DNA of 64,000 nucleotides from Undibacterium hunanense (GCF_014284335.1 NZ_JACOGF010000003.1:496001-560000), one strand, 5' to 3'; counted from the stretch's first letter, positions 16,037 to 27,028 are shown. Program-made: numbers and translations. The notes: generated from the letters alone by a model not told the origin.

Positions 16037-17938
16037 ATGGAAAGTAGTTTAGCGGGAGATACTGTGGATTATCTGTCTACGCATACGTCTCAGTCTGATA
16101 GCCAGTCTGGCATTCAGGCCGGCTTACCTGTCAGTCAATTGGGCTCCCATACTGATGCGCTGATGCTGACGCAATTGCAGCGCATTATTGATCAGCGTTT
16201 GCTGACGGCACGTTTCCAGCCTATCGTGCAGATGCACAATGGCGATATTCTGGGTTATGAAGGTTTGATACGGGGGCCGTCTGACAGCCCTTTGCATTCG
16301 CCGGTCAACCTGTTTAAAGCTGCCTGGGAAAACAATCTGACGGTGACGGTAGAGCATTTGTGTCGCCAGGTCGTGCTGGAGCAATTTGCGGCCCAAAATC
16401 TGCCGGGCAAACTGTTTTTGAATGTCAGCCCGGAATGTCTGCTGCAAAGAGATGCGCGTTATGGCGAAACGCTGGATTACATCCATGAACTGGGCATCAA
16501 CCCTGAACGCGTCATCATAGAACTGACCGAATACCAGCCCACCCACGATTATGCGCTGCTGTGTGAAGCTGTCATCCATTATCGCGAGATGGGTTTTGAG
16601 ATTGCCATTGATGATCTTGGTGAGGGTTTCTCCAGCCTGCGCCTGTGGTCAGAACTGAAGCCGGAATACGTCAAGATCGACATGCACTTCATTCAGGGTA
16701 TAGATCATGACCCGGTGAAGGCGCAGTTTGTACGCTCCATACAAAGCATTGCTGAAAAATCTGGCACCCGTGTGGTGGCCGAGGGTATAGAAACACAGGC
16801 TGAATTGATGGCCGTGCGCGACATGGGTGTGGCCTGTGGCCAGGGTTATCATATTGCCCGCCCGCACCCGACACCGGCGCGTGCGGTATCTGCCGAAGTG
16901 GCACGCATTCTGACCAGCAATCAGTACCAGGCCGGGCGCCGCTCCCTCAGCACGTTTGAACAGACCGCCACCGTTGAAAAAATACTAAAAACCCCGCCAA
17001 CGATTTCTTCACGCATGTTGAACAATCAGGTGGATGACGTCTTTTTGCAAAACCCCAAACTGCAGATCGTACCGGTGGTGGATGATGGTATGCCAGTGGG
17101 CATAATCAACCGTTACCATATGATCGATCGCTTTGCCCGCCCCTATCAGCGTGAACTGTATGGCAAAAAGCCTTGCACGGTGTTTATGGACGCACACCCT
17201 ATCATCGTCGATAAAAATACCAGCATGCAGGATGTCAGCCACATCATTGTCGAAGCCAATCCTGATCATCTGATCAACGGTATCATCATCACTGATCAGG
17301 GCCGTTATATAGGCCTTGGCACCGGCCCGGACCTGATGCGCGAGATCACTCAAATGCAGATCAATGCAGCACGCTATGCCAATCCGCTGACGCAATTACC
17401 GGGTAATGTACCCATCAATGAACATATTGATCAGTTGCTGCAAAAGGAACAGGCCTTCTGTGCCTGCTATTGCGACCTTGATCATTTCAAGCCCTTCAAT
17501 GACGTATATGGCTATCGTCGCGGCGACGACATCATACAGATGACCAGTGAAGTGTTGAAACAGCATTGTGACCCGCAGATGGATTTTATCGGTCACATTG
17601 GTGGTGACGACTTCATTATTCTGTTCCGCAGTGAAGACTGGGAAGTCCGCTGCCAGGGCATACTGCACAGCTTTGCGCAAGCCATCTTTGATTTTTACAG
17701 CAATGAAGACCGGGAAAGAGGCGGTTATCTCAGCGAAGATCGTCAGGGTAAAAAAGTATTTTATCCGTTGGTCAGCCTGTCGCTGGGCGTGGTGAAGTCA
17801 CGGGCGAATAAATATTATTCACACCACCAGATTTCTATCGCTGCATCAGATGCCAAGAAGCAGGCGAAAAAGATACACGGTAACAGCCTGTTTGTTGATA
17901 GGCGTTCCGAGATGGAATTATTGCTGGCGCAAGCCTGA
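16037..17938 (+). CDS. EAL-CBS-GGDEF c-di-GMP signalling protein
   Basis: About 633 residues from ATG 16037. The order is unusual: EAL phosphodiesterase domain first (roughly 45-285), a CBS pair (about 320-455), then GGDEF (about 470-620). EAL residues for catalysis look complete: YEGL, NVSPE, ELTE, IDDLGEGFSSL, KIDMHFI, EGIET, GQGYHIARP. The GGDEF part has DLDHFKPFNDVYGYRRGDD and a GGDDF signature in place of GGDEF, so cyclase activity is uncertain. The protein probably degrades c-di-GMP with a nucleotide-sensing CBS module. No membrane segments are seen, so it is cytoplasmic. The ribosome site is poor; the longer frame from 15959 adds a short hydrophobic stretch that I think is not translated. 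It is convergent with serS and shares a terminator. Confidence 0.88.
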   Translation: MESSLAGDTVDYLSTHTSQSDSQSGIQAGLPVSQLGSHTDALMLTQLQRIIDQRLLTARFQPIVQMHNGDILGYEGLIRGPSDSPLHSPVNLFKAAWENNLTVTVEHLCRQVVLEQFAAQNLPGKLFLNVSPECLLQRDARYGETLDYIHELGINPERVIIELTEYQPTHDYALLCEAVIHYREMGFEIAIDDLGEGFSSLRLWSELKPEYVKIDMHFIQGIDHDPVKAQFVRSIQSIAEKSGTRVVAEGIETQAELMAVRDMGVACGQGYHIARPHPTPARAVSAEVARILTSNQYQAGRRSLSTFEQTATVEKILKTPPTISSRMLNNQVDDVFLQNPKLQIVPVVDDGMPVGIINRYHMIDRFARPYQRELYGKKPCTVFMDAHPIIVDKNTSMQDVSHIIVEANPDHLINGIIITDQGRYIGLGTGPDLMREITQMQINAARYANPLTQLPGNVPINEHIDQLLQKEQAFCACYCDLDHFKPFNDVYGYRRGDDIIQMTSEVLKQHCDPQMDFIGHIGGDDFIILFRSEDWEVRCQGILHSFAQAIFDFYSNEDRERGGYLSEDRQGKKVFYPLVSLSLGVVKSRANKYYSHHQISIAASDAKKQAKKIHGNSLFVDRRSEMELLLAQA

Positions 17939-17973
17939 GGGCGTTCTGGAACAAGCTTAAAACCCCGGCATTA

Positions 17974-18013
17974 AAAAACCCGCATGGTCAAAACAGACGA
18001 TGCGGGTTTTTTT
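17974..18013. terminator. Bidirectional terminator between the EAL-GGDEF gene and serS
   Basis: AAAAACCCGCAT and ATGCGGGTTTTTTT are complementary around a 14-base loop, with T-runs on both strands. It lies between two convergent genes. Confidence 0.85.
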
Positions 18014-18027
18014 ATCGGCTTGCAGAA

Positions 18028-19368
<1,341 letters not shown>

Positions 19369-19470
19369 CTAGTCGGCTATTGTATCAAGGGACGGGCATT
19401 TTCCCTAAAATTAGCCCATTGCAAAATGGAAAAGCCTGGGTTTATCGGCTAGAAAGGATCAATAAAGCAA

Positions 19471-21444
19471 TCAAATAGCCGATGTACAAGCTGGCAACTT
19501 TTCCTTGTCACAGAGTTGCTGCAACCAGATTTTGGCCTGTTTATTATAGTTTTTGGTGGCTTTTTTATACCAGTCCACTGCCATGGATGGCTGCTTGCTG
19601 AAGCCGCCCACACCCAACTCATAAGCACGGCCATACAAACCCTGTGCCGTGCCATTGCCTTTTTGTGCAGCTCTGGATAACCACAACACGGCCTTGTCTT
19701 CGTCTTTTTTCAAACCAAACTGACCAAACCAGTATAACTGACCCAGGGTACTTTCTGCCCCAACCTGCCCCTGCTCTGCCGACAAGGTCAGCATTTTGAC
19801 GGCTTCAGCCTTGTTGGCTTTTACACCTATGCCTTTTTCATACAGGGTTGCCAGTTTAAGTTGCGCGATGCTGCTGCCTTTGTCTGCGGCTTTTTTATAC
19901 CAGTTAAAGGCTTCCACGGGATTTTTAGCTACCCCTTCGCCGTTGAGCAAATCGTCACCTACCAGCACCAATGCACTTTCCTTGCCTTGCTCTGCCGCCA
20001 GCGAAAACCAGCTATGGGCTTTCGTCGCATTTTTTTCTACTTTGTTGCCAACAAAGTAGAGCCAGCCCAATTGGTACGAAGCTTCCTTGTCACCTTTGTC
20101 TGATGCCTGTGTCCACAGCTTGATGGCCTCATCCACATTCACCTGCAAGCCATTCCTGCCCAAGAAGTAATCCGTGGCGTGCTGCGACAGACCCGCGGCC
20201 TTGCTATGATCATAGCCCGGCTTCTGCGGCGTGTATTGCGTATAGTTATTGGTCGACAAGGCCCCGCTAAATACAGACCACAGCTTAATGATCGCAAAAA
20301 GCAGACAAAAGGAAATAGCCTTGTTGTCCATTAGCCAGTTGGGTGCAGGTGCTGGCGGCTTACCAATGACACTGCCTATGCTTTTTGGCTGTCCATCATC
20401 CGATGCGGCAGACACGTCACGGTACTGCGTCATTTCGTTATAGGTTTTACGCCAGTCACGAATATTGCCCACCTTGGTCACCAGCGACATCCAGTTTGGA
20501 AACAGTGTCAGCATCTGTTCCATCTGCGGCAAATTAATCTGCAGATAATCGACACCAGGAAATTCATCCGACCTGGCCTTGCGAATAAGGGCTAACTGTT
20601 TGTTCTGGATTTTTTTACTTTTTTCATCAAAAACAGCCATTTCCGTCAGGGCACGATCCAGAGTGAAAGCACGTGGATCCAGGCTAAAAAGGCGCTGCTT
20701 GTCCTTGTTCCATTCAAACTGACGCAAGGCAGCATCAAACAATTCGCCATCACCAGCATGCCAACCAGCCAGAAGATAACGGGCCATGCTGCATTCAAAC
20801 AAATGACGCGCCTCTACCTGTATCAGGCGTTCATCATTCAATGCTGCTTCCAGCGCAACGCTGGCATGGTCTGCTGTAGCTGCGGTATCGAGCAATTGCT
20901 GACGCATTTGCTCAAATACGGCTTGCGCCATGGCTTCGGGGCTGGGCAAGGCAGGCGTATTGGCTTGTGCTGCTGCTTTGATGCGTGCCAGCGCCTCTGC
21001 ATCTGGCCATGGTTTGATGTCTGTATCAGGCTGATCTGGTTCTGGTTCGCTTACTTCAGGCGGAAGTCTGGTTGCCGGTTCAGCTTCCTGTTCTGCCAAG
21101 ACCGGCTGAGGGACTGACGATACAGGCTGATCTGATACCGGTGTGACAGGCTGTTCATGCGTGAATATCTTTACGTTTTCATGTGCAGCGGTATCTGCGG
21201 CTTCATCTTTAACCTCGGCCTCGCCTTCAATTTCATCCTCAACACTTTCCCAGCGCGCATACATGCTTTTGTTTTGCAGCCATTGCAAGGCATGTTCATA
21301 GGATTCGCGCAGCGCCTGAAAACCGGCAGGATCATTCTCCTGGTCGATTTTTTTTAGCGCTTTGGCATAGGCACGCTTGACATCACGCTCATCGGCGTCA
21401 CGTGTAAGCTCATATTGCTTGAAAAAAGAAGGCAGATACGACAT
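19471..21444 (-). CDS. J-like, Sel1-repeat membrane protein partner of HscC
   Basis: 657 residues. The first ~60 (YELTRDADERDVKRAYAKALKKIDQENDPAGFQALRESYEHAL) form a J-like helical hairpin, but the HPD tripeptide essential in true J-proteins is absent: the loop reads IDQENDP. A charged Pro/Glu-rich linker follows (about 85-170), then a helical region, one membrane segment (AISFCLLFAIIKLWSVFSGAL, about 371-391) and several Sel1 repeats (e.g. ASYQLGWLYFVGNKVEKNATKAHSW, split: AEQGKESALVLVGDDLLNGEG, AQLKLATLYEKGIGVKANKA). It begins 3 bases after the HscC gene. In E. coli HscC likewise works with DjlB/DjlC, J-proteins encoded nearby, so this is very probably the cognate co-chaperone anchored in the membrane. 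Confidence 0.82.
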   Translation of the reverse strand: MSYLPSFFKQYELTRDADERDVKRAYAKALKKIDQENDPAGFQALRESYEHALQWLQNKSMYARWESVEDEIEGEAEVKDEAADTAAHENVKIFTHEQPVTPVSDQPVSSVPQPVLAEQEAEPATRLPPEVSEPEPDQPDTDIKPWPDAEALARIKAAAQANTPALPSPEAMAQAVFEQMRQQLLDTAATADHASVALEAALNDERLIQVEARHLFECSMARYLLAGWHAGDGELFDAALRQFEWNKDKQRLFSLDPRAFTLDRALTEMAVFDEKSKKIQNKQLALIRKARSDEFPGVDYLQINLPQMEQMLTLFPNWMSLVTKVGNIRDWRKTYNEMTQYRDVSAASDDGQPKSIGSVIGKPPAPAPNWLMDNKAISFCLLFAIIKLWSVFSGALSTNNYTQYTPQKPGYDHSKAAGLSQHATDYFLGRNGLQVNVDEAIKLWTQASDKGDKEASYQLGWLYFVGNKVEKNATKAHSWFSLAAEQGKESALVLVGDDLLNGEGVAKNPVEAFNWYKKAADKGSSIAQLKLATLYEKGIGVKANKAEAVKMLTLSAEQGQVGAESTLGQLYWFGQFGLKKDEDKAVLWLSRAAQKGNGTAQGLYGRAYELGVGGFSKQPSMAVDWYKKATKNYNKQAKIWLQQLCDKEKLPACTSAI

Positions 21445-21447
21445 GGC

Positions 21448-23175
21448 TTAATTCGGTTGCGGGTCAAAGTCGGTATGCAAATGGGTATCCTTTTCGATCT
21501 GGTGCAAGAGTTCGGAGAATTGTTTCAAGGCCGGGTCGATCAGGCGTGAGTTCTGGCTTTCAATTACGCCTTCAAATTCGCTGATCTGCACTGCCAGCCA
21601 GTTACGCGCATTACCACGCAGGGTTTCATAGATACGATCAGCGCGTGCCAGTGCAGTACGCACTTCCAGCGTATCGCGCGGGTGCATCTTGATTTTTTCC
21701 AGTTCAGCAAAACGTCGCTTGATTTCTTCATCAGTCAACATGCCAGGGTTGCCCTGAATGACGATGGAATGCGTTTCCTGGGTCTTGACCAGCGTTGCCT
21801 GCACTTCCAGCAAACCGTTGACATCATAGGTAAAACGCACGTCAACACCGTTTTCATCACGCGGCAAGGGTGCCAGCTTCAGGTTCAGTGTGCCCAGATG
21901 GATATTGTCTTTCACCAGACGAGACTCACCTTGATAAATTTCCAGCGTCAACCTGACCTGCCTGTCTTCGATGGGAAAGAAGCGCTGTACACGACTGACC
22001 GGCACCGCGGTATTGCGTTCAATCACAGGTGAGAAATGTCCCTTGGCATTGCGGCCATCTGCCAGAGAAATAGCGACTTCCACGCCGAGCGAATAGGGTG
22101 AGACATCCGTCATCACCACTTCATCCAGCGCGGCATCTTTCATCTTCAGGCCAGCCTGCACGGCGGCACCCATGGCTACCACTTCATCCGGATTGATGTC
22201 ACTGGCAGGGAAACGGCCAAACATCAGCGTCACCAGACGCTTGATGACAGGCATGCGGGTGGCACCACCGGCCAGCACGATGCTGTCCAGCTGGTTGCTG
22301 CGCAGATTGGTGTCACGCAGGGCGCGTTCTACCGGATCACGCATGCGCTTGAGCAAGGGCGCGCAGATTTTATCCAGCGCAGCCTCATCCAGTTCCAACA
22401 CCAGATCACGTTGGTCTACATGCATACTGACTTGCGCAGTCTGTGTCGTGGTCATGGCACGCTTGGCGTTTTCAGCCGCAGCGGTCAGACGCTGCATGAA
22501 GGCGGCGTCATTACGTTTTTCCGCATTCAGATCATGGCGCTGGAAGAACAGGTCAACAATGGTATTGGTAATATCCTCACCGCCGAGGTAATTATCACCG
22601 GCAGAAGCCCTGACTTCCATAACGCCTTCAAACAATTCGAGTATGGAAACGTCAAAGGTACCGCCACCCAGATCGAATACCAGGAAGCGTGATTCACCAT
22701 CTATCTGATGCATGCCATAGGCCAAAGCCGCCGCCGTTGGTTCATTGAGCAGGCGGTCAACCTTCAGTCCGGCCAACTGCCCTGCTGCCCTGGTCGCCTT
22801 GCGCTGCGCATCTGAAAAATAGGCGGGAACGGTGATGATCGCTTCGGTTACTGGTTCACCCAGGAAGGCTTCTGCATCCGCCTTCAGGGCTTTCAAAACG
22901 AAGGCGGACAATTCTTCCGCACGAAACTCGCGCTTGCCCAGTTGTATTTTCTTGTCGCTACCCATGTAGCGTTTAAACACTGCCACCGATTTATCGGGAT
23001 GTGTTTGCAAACGCTCTCTTGCAGCCTTGCCGACCAGTATTGTCCCATCCTGATCCAGGCTGACGCAGGAAGGTGTCAGGGTATCGCCCAAGCCATTTGC
23101 TATCAATTGCGCCTTGCCATCACGCCAGACAGCAACCAGGCTGTTGGTTGTTCCCAAATCGATACCAATGATCAT
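21448..23175 (-). CDS. hscC: HscC-type Hsp70 chaperone
   Basis: 575 residues from ATG 23175 (GGAG ten bases before it), shorter than DnaK (~640) because the C-terminal lid is reduced, as in HscC. ATPase motifs: GIDLGTTNSLVAVW, VPAYFSDAQRKATRAAG, FDLGGGTFDVSILE, LAGGATRMPVIKRLV. The substrate domain begins with VTDVSPYSLGVEVA. HscC proteins are specialised Hsp70s with fast ATPase and their own J-partners. The following gene encodes a J-like Sel1 protein and is co-transcribed. No grpE or dnaJ is nearby. Confidence 0.9.
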   Translation of the reverse strand: MIIGIDLGTTNSLVAVWRDGKAQLIANGLGDTLTPSCVSLDQDGTILVGKAARERLQTHPDKSVAVFKRYMGSDKKIQLGKREFRAEELSAFVLKALKADAEAFLGEPVTEAIITVPAYFSDAQRKATRAAGQLAGLKVDRLLNEPTAAALAYGMHQIDGESRFLVFDLGGGTFDVSILELFEGVMEVRASAGDNYLGGEDITNTIVDLFFQRHDLNAEKRNDAAFMQRLTAAAENAKRAMTTTQTAQVSMHVDQRDLVLELDEAALDKICAPLLKRMRDPVERALRDTNLRSNQLDSIVLAGGATRMPVIKRLVTLMFGRFPASDINPDEVVAMGAAVQAGLKMKDAALDEVVMTDVSPYSLGVEVAISLADGRNAKGHFSPVIERNTAVPVSRVQRFFPIEDRQVRLTLEIYQGESRLVKDNIHLGTLNLKLAPLPRDENGVDVRFTYDVNGLLEVQATLVKTQETHSIVIQGNPGMLTDEEIKRRFAELEKIKMHPRDTLEVRTALARADRIYETLRGNARNWLAVQISEFEGVIESQNSRLIDPALKQFSELLHQIEKDTHLHTDFDPQPN

Positions 23176-23199
23176 ACGCAATCAACTCCAATAATGTGC

Positions 23200-23264
23200 A
23201 GGACTTACGCAAAATCGCCCCAAAGCCTTGCAGCTCCTTGTTGGAACAATTTTGCGTAAGTCCT
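23200..23264. repeat. 65-base inverted-repeat element (MITE- or IS-end-like)
   Basis: AGGACTTACGCAAAAT (23200-23215) and ATTTTGCGTAAGTCCT (23249-23264) are a perfect 16-base inverted repeat with a 33-base centre. The sequence GGACTTACGCAAAA resembles terminal repeats of IS5-type elements in Burkholderiales. There is no transposase; no clear target duplication flanks it. It sits just upstream of hscC and may be a miniature element or could fold in RNA. Confidence 0.55.
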
Positions 23265-23367
23265 AACGTAAAAACTTATTCATACCAAAGCAAAACGGCC
23301 TGAACAACTCGTCAAAGCTTCATAAAATAAACCAGATTGCCTGTTTGTGGCAAACAAAACAAGCAAA

Positions 23368-23410
23368 CAGGGTCCATTTCTGCCTTGCCTGAAGGCAGAA
23401 ATGGACCCTG
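23368..23410 (-). terminator. Perfect 19-base hairpin after the DUF4139 gene
   Basis: CAGGGTCCATTTCTGCCTT (23368-23386) and AAGGCAGAAATGGACCCTG (23392-23410) are fully complementary with a 5-base loop. On the minus strand the stem is followed by TTTGCTTGTTTTG, so it probably ends transcription of the DUF4139 gene, whose stop is 65 bases before it. The stem is longer than usual for a terminator. Confidence 0.6.
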
Positions 23411-23474
23411 CGAAGTCACAAAGAACAACAAAGAACCCGTATTGATAACGGATCAGTGAAAGCTCAGTGGCAGA

Positions 23475-24950
23475 TCAGTAGCGAACTACGCTACGGTAAA
23501 CCAGCTTGGTGCTGCCTTCGGCCGGTACGCTGATCTTCCAGACTGCGGCGTTACTGGCCGCTTTGACATATGGATGGCTGCTACTCAACACCTGCCAGTC
23601 ACCTGGCATAGGCTCTTGCACAGTCACGACGACGGCTTCTTTCTTGGCGTTTTTCAACACCAGCTCATAAGCGCTTTCGAATACATAATTGTATTTCCCT
23701 GTGCCTGAGAGCTTCTTGAAATCTGTCTGTTTCTTGTCTGCCGTCACATCAAAAGCCTCACCCAGTTTCAGGCGTACTTTTTCATTCTTGGGCGTGTGGT
23801 CAACACTGTCTTCACCGATAAACTGGGCATTGCCTGAAGCGTCTTTTTTATACACGCGCACGATGCCTTTTGGCAGTGGCATACCCAGTTGCGAAGCTTC
23901 TTTATTATCGAACTCAACAAAGACACCTATCTTCATTTTTTGGCCAAGATCACCGTAGCTGCTTTGGTAGTAATAATCATTGCCGGCCAATAGCAATTCC
24001 TTGCGTGCCGGGACACCGGATGCAGTCAGCAAGGCGACCTGCTTGGTCTGGTTTTCTGCGATCGTGGTTGGTCTGTCCAGTGTGTAAAGATGGTATTCAA
24101 ACAAAGATTCTTCTACCATGGCCTGTTTGGCCATCATCGGTGTCGGGGCATCCATTCTTTTTATGGCGCTACCCGTTACCTCTATTCTTTGCTTGACCTG
24201 ATTGACGTCACCAGCCACCAGTTGCAACTTTGCATTGCGATAGGTAGTACCGCTGGTGTTACCCAGCGTGACCCAGCCGGAGATATCCAGCTTGTCGTCG
24301 GTTGGATTGAGTTCAACCACGTAATCAGCTTTCCATGACAAACCACCTGTCAGGTAACTGAGCTCGATATTCTGCTGTTCTGCGCCATTGTTATCCAGCG
24401 CCATGACCAGCGTTGGCCGGTCACGCAGATTGACCGGTACATCAGGGTAAATAATACGGCCACCCGGCAAGCCGGTTTCTATGCGGTCACCTATCTTCAA
24501 TACAATACCGCTATTGGCAGACAGGACTTGTGCAGATTCGGTAGTCTCAACGCCTGTCGCCGGATTGGTGCGGACGATATTCACATTGCGACCTACATAT
24601 TTTTCCAGCAATTTTTGCGGGGTCAGCAAGTCAAAATTGAAATTCTGCTCAACGACAGACAAACTGCCGGGCGCAGTCAGGCTGCGCAGCAAGGCGGTTT
24701 CTGGACGCATCTTTGCACTGACATCACGAAAAGCCAGCGCTGTTGCGCCACGCTTCAGTTGCAGTTTGCGCTGGTCTTTGACCAGGGCCAGGTTTTCATT
24801 GTAGATCGTGACAGCGACTTCTTTTTGCTCCGCCAGGGTACTGCGCTGCTCTTCGGTCTGGGCATACGCGCTTCCCACCAGGGACAGTAACAACAGACTT
24901 GCAGTAACTGAAGTCACAGCAAACGGGCGCACAGCAATTGGTTTATGCAT
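23475..24950 (-). CDS. DUF4139 domain protein, exported
   Basis: About 491 residues from the ATG at 24950 (AAGGATC upstream); the longer frame upstream has no support. A signal peptide is present (FAVTSVTASLLLLSLVGSAYA|QTE). The protein matches the DUF4139/DUF4140 type: VAVTIYNENLALVKDQRKLQL near the mature N-terminus, GGLSWKADYVVEL, LGNTSGTTYRNAKLQLVAGDV and a C-terminal VVTVQEPMPGDWQVLSSSH...STKLVYRSVVRY. It is rich in beta strands and should be periplasmic or on the outer membrane. Its function is unknown. It lies 107 bases after rarA on the same strand. Confidence 0.82.
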   Translation of the reverse strand: MHKPIAVRPFAVTSVTASLLLLSLVGSAYAQTEEQRSTLAEQKEVAVTIYNENLALVKDQRKLQLKRGATALAFRDVSAKMRPETALLRSLTAPGSLSVVEQNFNFDLLTPQKLLEKYVGRNVNIVRTNPATGVETTESAQVLSANSGIVLKIGDRIETGLPGGRIIYPDVPVNLRDRPTLVMALDNNGAEQQNIELSYLTGGLSWKADYVVELNPTDDKLDISGWVTLGNTSGTTYRNAKLQLVAGDVNQVKQRIEVTGSAIKRMDAPTPMMAKQAMVEESLFEYHLYTLDRPTTIAENQTKQVALLTASGVPARKELLLAGNDYYYQSSYGDLGQKMKIGVFVEFDNKEASQLGMPLPKGIVRVYKKDASGNAQFIGEDSVDHTPKNEKVRLKLGEAFDVTADKKQTDFKKLSGTGKYNYVFESAYELVLKNAKKEAVVVTVQEPMPGDWQVLSSSHPYVKAASNAAVWKISVPAEGSTKLVYRSVVRY

Positions 24951-25057
24951 GACAGATCCTTGATAAAAATAGTTGGCGCAATATGCGCACAATAGTGTGG
25001 TACCACAGATAGATGCAACAACATCGGTTTGATACTGCAACGGCTACCAAAGGGTGG

Positions 25058-26365
25058 CTATTTAGCCTGATCATCCAGGCTGCGCAAATATGCGAGTTTT
25101 TCGGCTATTTTGATTTCCAGGCCGCGTGGGACCGGCTGGTACCATGATTCATTTTCCAGGCCTTCTGGAAGATAGGTTTCACCGGCGGCGTAGGCATCTG
25201 GTTCATCATGGGCATAGCGATACAATTTGCCATAGCCCAGTTCTTTCATGAGCTTGGTTGGCGCATTGCGTAAATGCTCGGGCACCATGCGTGACTTGTC
25301 CTTGGCGACCAGTGCGCGCACGGCGTTATAGGCTTTATAAACGGCATTCGATTTGGCGGCGCAGGCCAGATAAATGACGGCTTCTGCCAGGGCCAGTTCA
25401 CCTTCGGGCGAGCCCAGTCTTTCATAGGTTTCTGCCGCATCCAGGCAAATGCGCAGGGCACGCGGATCGGCCAGACCTATATCTTCCGACGCCATGCGCA
25501 CGATGCGCCTGGCCATGTAGCGTGGGTCGGCTCCGCCATCAAGCATGCGCACCAGCCAGTACAAGGCGGCATCAGGATTGGAACCACGCACCGATTTATG
25601 CAGGGCAGAAATCTGGTCATAAAAGGCATCGCCACCTTTGTCAAAGCGACGCAGCGCATCGCCCAGGCATTCCCCCAGCAAACCCTGGTCGACAGTATCG
25701 AGATGCTTGGCAACCGCTGCATGGGCAACGATGTCGAGATTGTTCAGCAATTTGCGACCATCGCCATCAGCACTCGATACCAGGCTGGCCATTGCTTCTG
25801 GTGTCAGTGTCAAGCCATCCAGTTCACGCTCGCAGGCGCGCACTACCATGGCTGTCAAATCTTCATCCGTCAGTGATTTCAATACATACACTGAGGCGCG
25901 CGACAGCAAGGCGCTATTGACTTCAAAAGAAGGATTTTCTGTGGTGGCACCGATAAAGGTGAACAGGCCGCTTTCCACATGTGGCAGGAAGGCATCTTGC
26001 TGGCTCTTGTTGAAACGATGCACTTCATCGACAAACAGGATGGTTCTGCGGTGTGAGGTTGCCTGCAATATCTGGGCACGTTCTACCGCCTCACGGATGT
26101 CCTTGATGCCCGACAATACCGCCGACAGGGCGATGAATTCACACAGGAAAGCATCTGCCATCAGGCGTGCCAGCGTGGTCTTGCCCACGCCTGGCGGCCC
26201 CCACAATATCATCGAATGTGGCTCGCCCGACTGGAAAGCCACGCGCAGCGGCTTGCCTTCGCCCAGGATATGCTGCTGGCCGATGACATCGTCCAGCGTA
26301 GCCGGACGCATGCGTTCAGCCAATGGTGCAGGTTTTTTGCGCGGATTGTTGTGCAGCGTATTCAT
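25058..26365 (-). CDS. rarA: Replication-associated recombination protein A (RarA/MgsA)
   Basis: 435 residues. AAA+ ATPase related to clamp loaders: PLAERMRPATLDDVIGQQHIL, Walker A WGPPGVGKTTLAR, Walker B LFVDEVHRFNK, sensor 1 GATTENPSFEVN, then the C-terminal tetramer domain (YKAYNAVRALV, PVPRGLEIKIAEKLAYLRS). RarA acts at stalled or gapped replication forks. It follows lolA without a gap (lolA stop at 26366, rarA ATG at 26365), the usual order ftsK-lolA-rarA(-serS) in this group; here the DUF4139, hscC and J-like genes intervene before serS. Confidence 0.95.
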   Translation of the reverse strand: MNTLHNNPRKKPAPLAERMRPATLDDVIGQQHILGEGKPLRVAFQSGEPHSMILWGPPGVGKTTLARLMADAFLCEFIALSAVLSGIKDIREAVERAQILQATSHRRTILFVDEVHRFNKSQQDAFLPHVESGLFTFIGATTENPSFEVNSALLSRASVYVLKSLTDEDLTAMVVRACERELDGLTLTPEAMASLVSSADGDGRKLLNNLDIVAHAAVAKHLDTVDQGLLGECLGDALRRFDKGGDAFYDQISALHKSVRGSNPDAALYWLVRMLDGGADPRYMARRIVRMASEDIGLADPRALRICLDAAETYERLGSPEGELALAEAVIYLACAAKSNAVYKAYNAVRALVAKDKSRMVPEHLRNAPTKLMKELGYGKLYRYAHDEPDAYAAGETYLPEGLENESWYQPVPRGLEIKIAEKLAYLRSLDDQAK

Positions 26366-27019
26366 TTACTGACGAAATACGTCGGCACCGGCGGGTACGA
26401 CAAACTTGAACTGATCCGGTTTCAACGTCGGATTCTTTTCCAGATTCTTCAGGGTAAGTACAGAGAACTGGCCAAAGTTGTCGCGCAATTCCAGCGCCAC
26501 AGGCAGGCCATCTTTCATGCCTATGCCTATATGTTCAAACTGTGTATCCTTGGCCTTGGGTGTGGCTTCCAGCCATTCCAGCCCCTGTTTATTGCCGACT
26601 TCCTTGAAGCTGAAGTTTTTATCCAGGTCGGCTGCACCGGCACTGCCAAACAGAATGGCTGCAGGGCTGGAACCCAGGGCATTACCCAAGGGGCGAATGG
26701 TGACCTGATTCAGGTCTTTATCGTAGATGTAGAGTTTATCGCCATCGGCCTGCAAAATTTGTTCATACGGTTTGACATACGCCCAGACAAACTTGCCAGG
26801 GCGGGCAAAGATAAAATTGCCGGTGGCTGTCTTGCTGATCTTGGAAACGCCATCGACCACTTTGACCTGCTGCTGCGTAAATTCACCCCTGGCGCTTTTG
26901 TTGTTGGTAACAAATGCCTTGAACTGTTCAACGGCGGCTGCCGATGCCAATGCAGGCACCAGCGCAAATGTCATCGCACCTGCCGCCAGTTTTGCCATCA
27001 TGCTAGTGTGTTTCTTCAC
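26366..27019 (-). CDS. lolA: Outer-membrane lipoprotein carrier protein LolA
   Basis: 217 residues starting at a GTG (27019) with AGGA 7 bases upstream; an ATG 6 codons later is less likely. Signal peptide [20 protein letters not shown]. The mature protein has the LolA pattern [61 protein letters not shown]. It carries lipoproteins across the periplasm from LolCDE to LolB. It lies 65 bases after ftsK and touches rarA. Confidence 0.95.
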   Translation of the reverse strand: MKKHTSMMAKLAAGAMTFALVPALASAAAVEQFKAFVTNNKSARGEFTQQQVKVVDGVSKISKTATGNFIFARPGKFVWAYVKPYEQILQADGDKLYIYDKDLNQVTIRPLGNALGSSPAAILFGSAGAADLDKNFSFKEVGNKQGLEWLEATPKAKDTQFEHIGIGMKDGLPVALELRDNFGQFSVLTLKNLEKNPTLKPDQFKFVVPAGADVFRQ

Positions 27020-27028
27020 TGAGTATCC

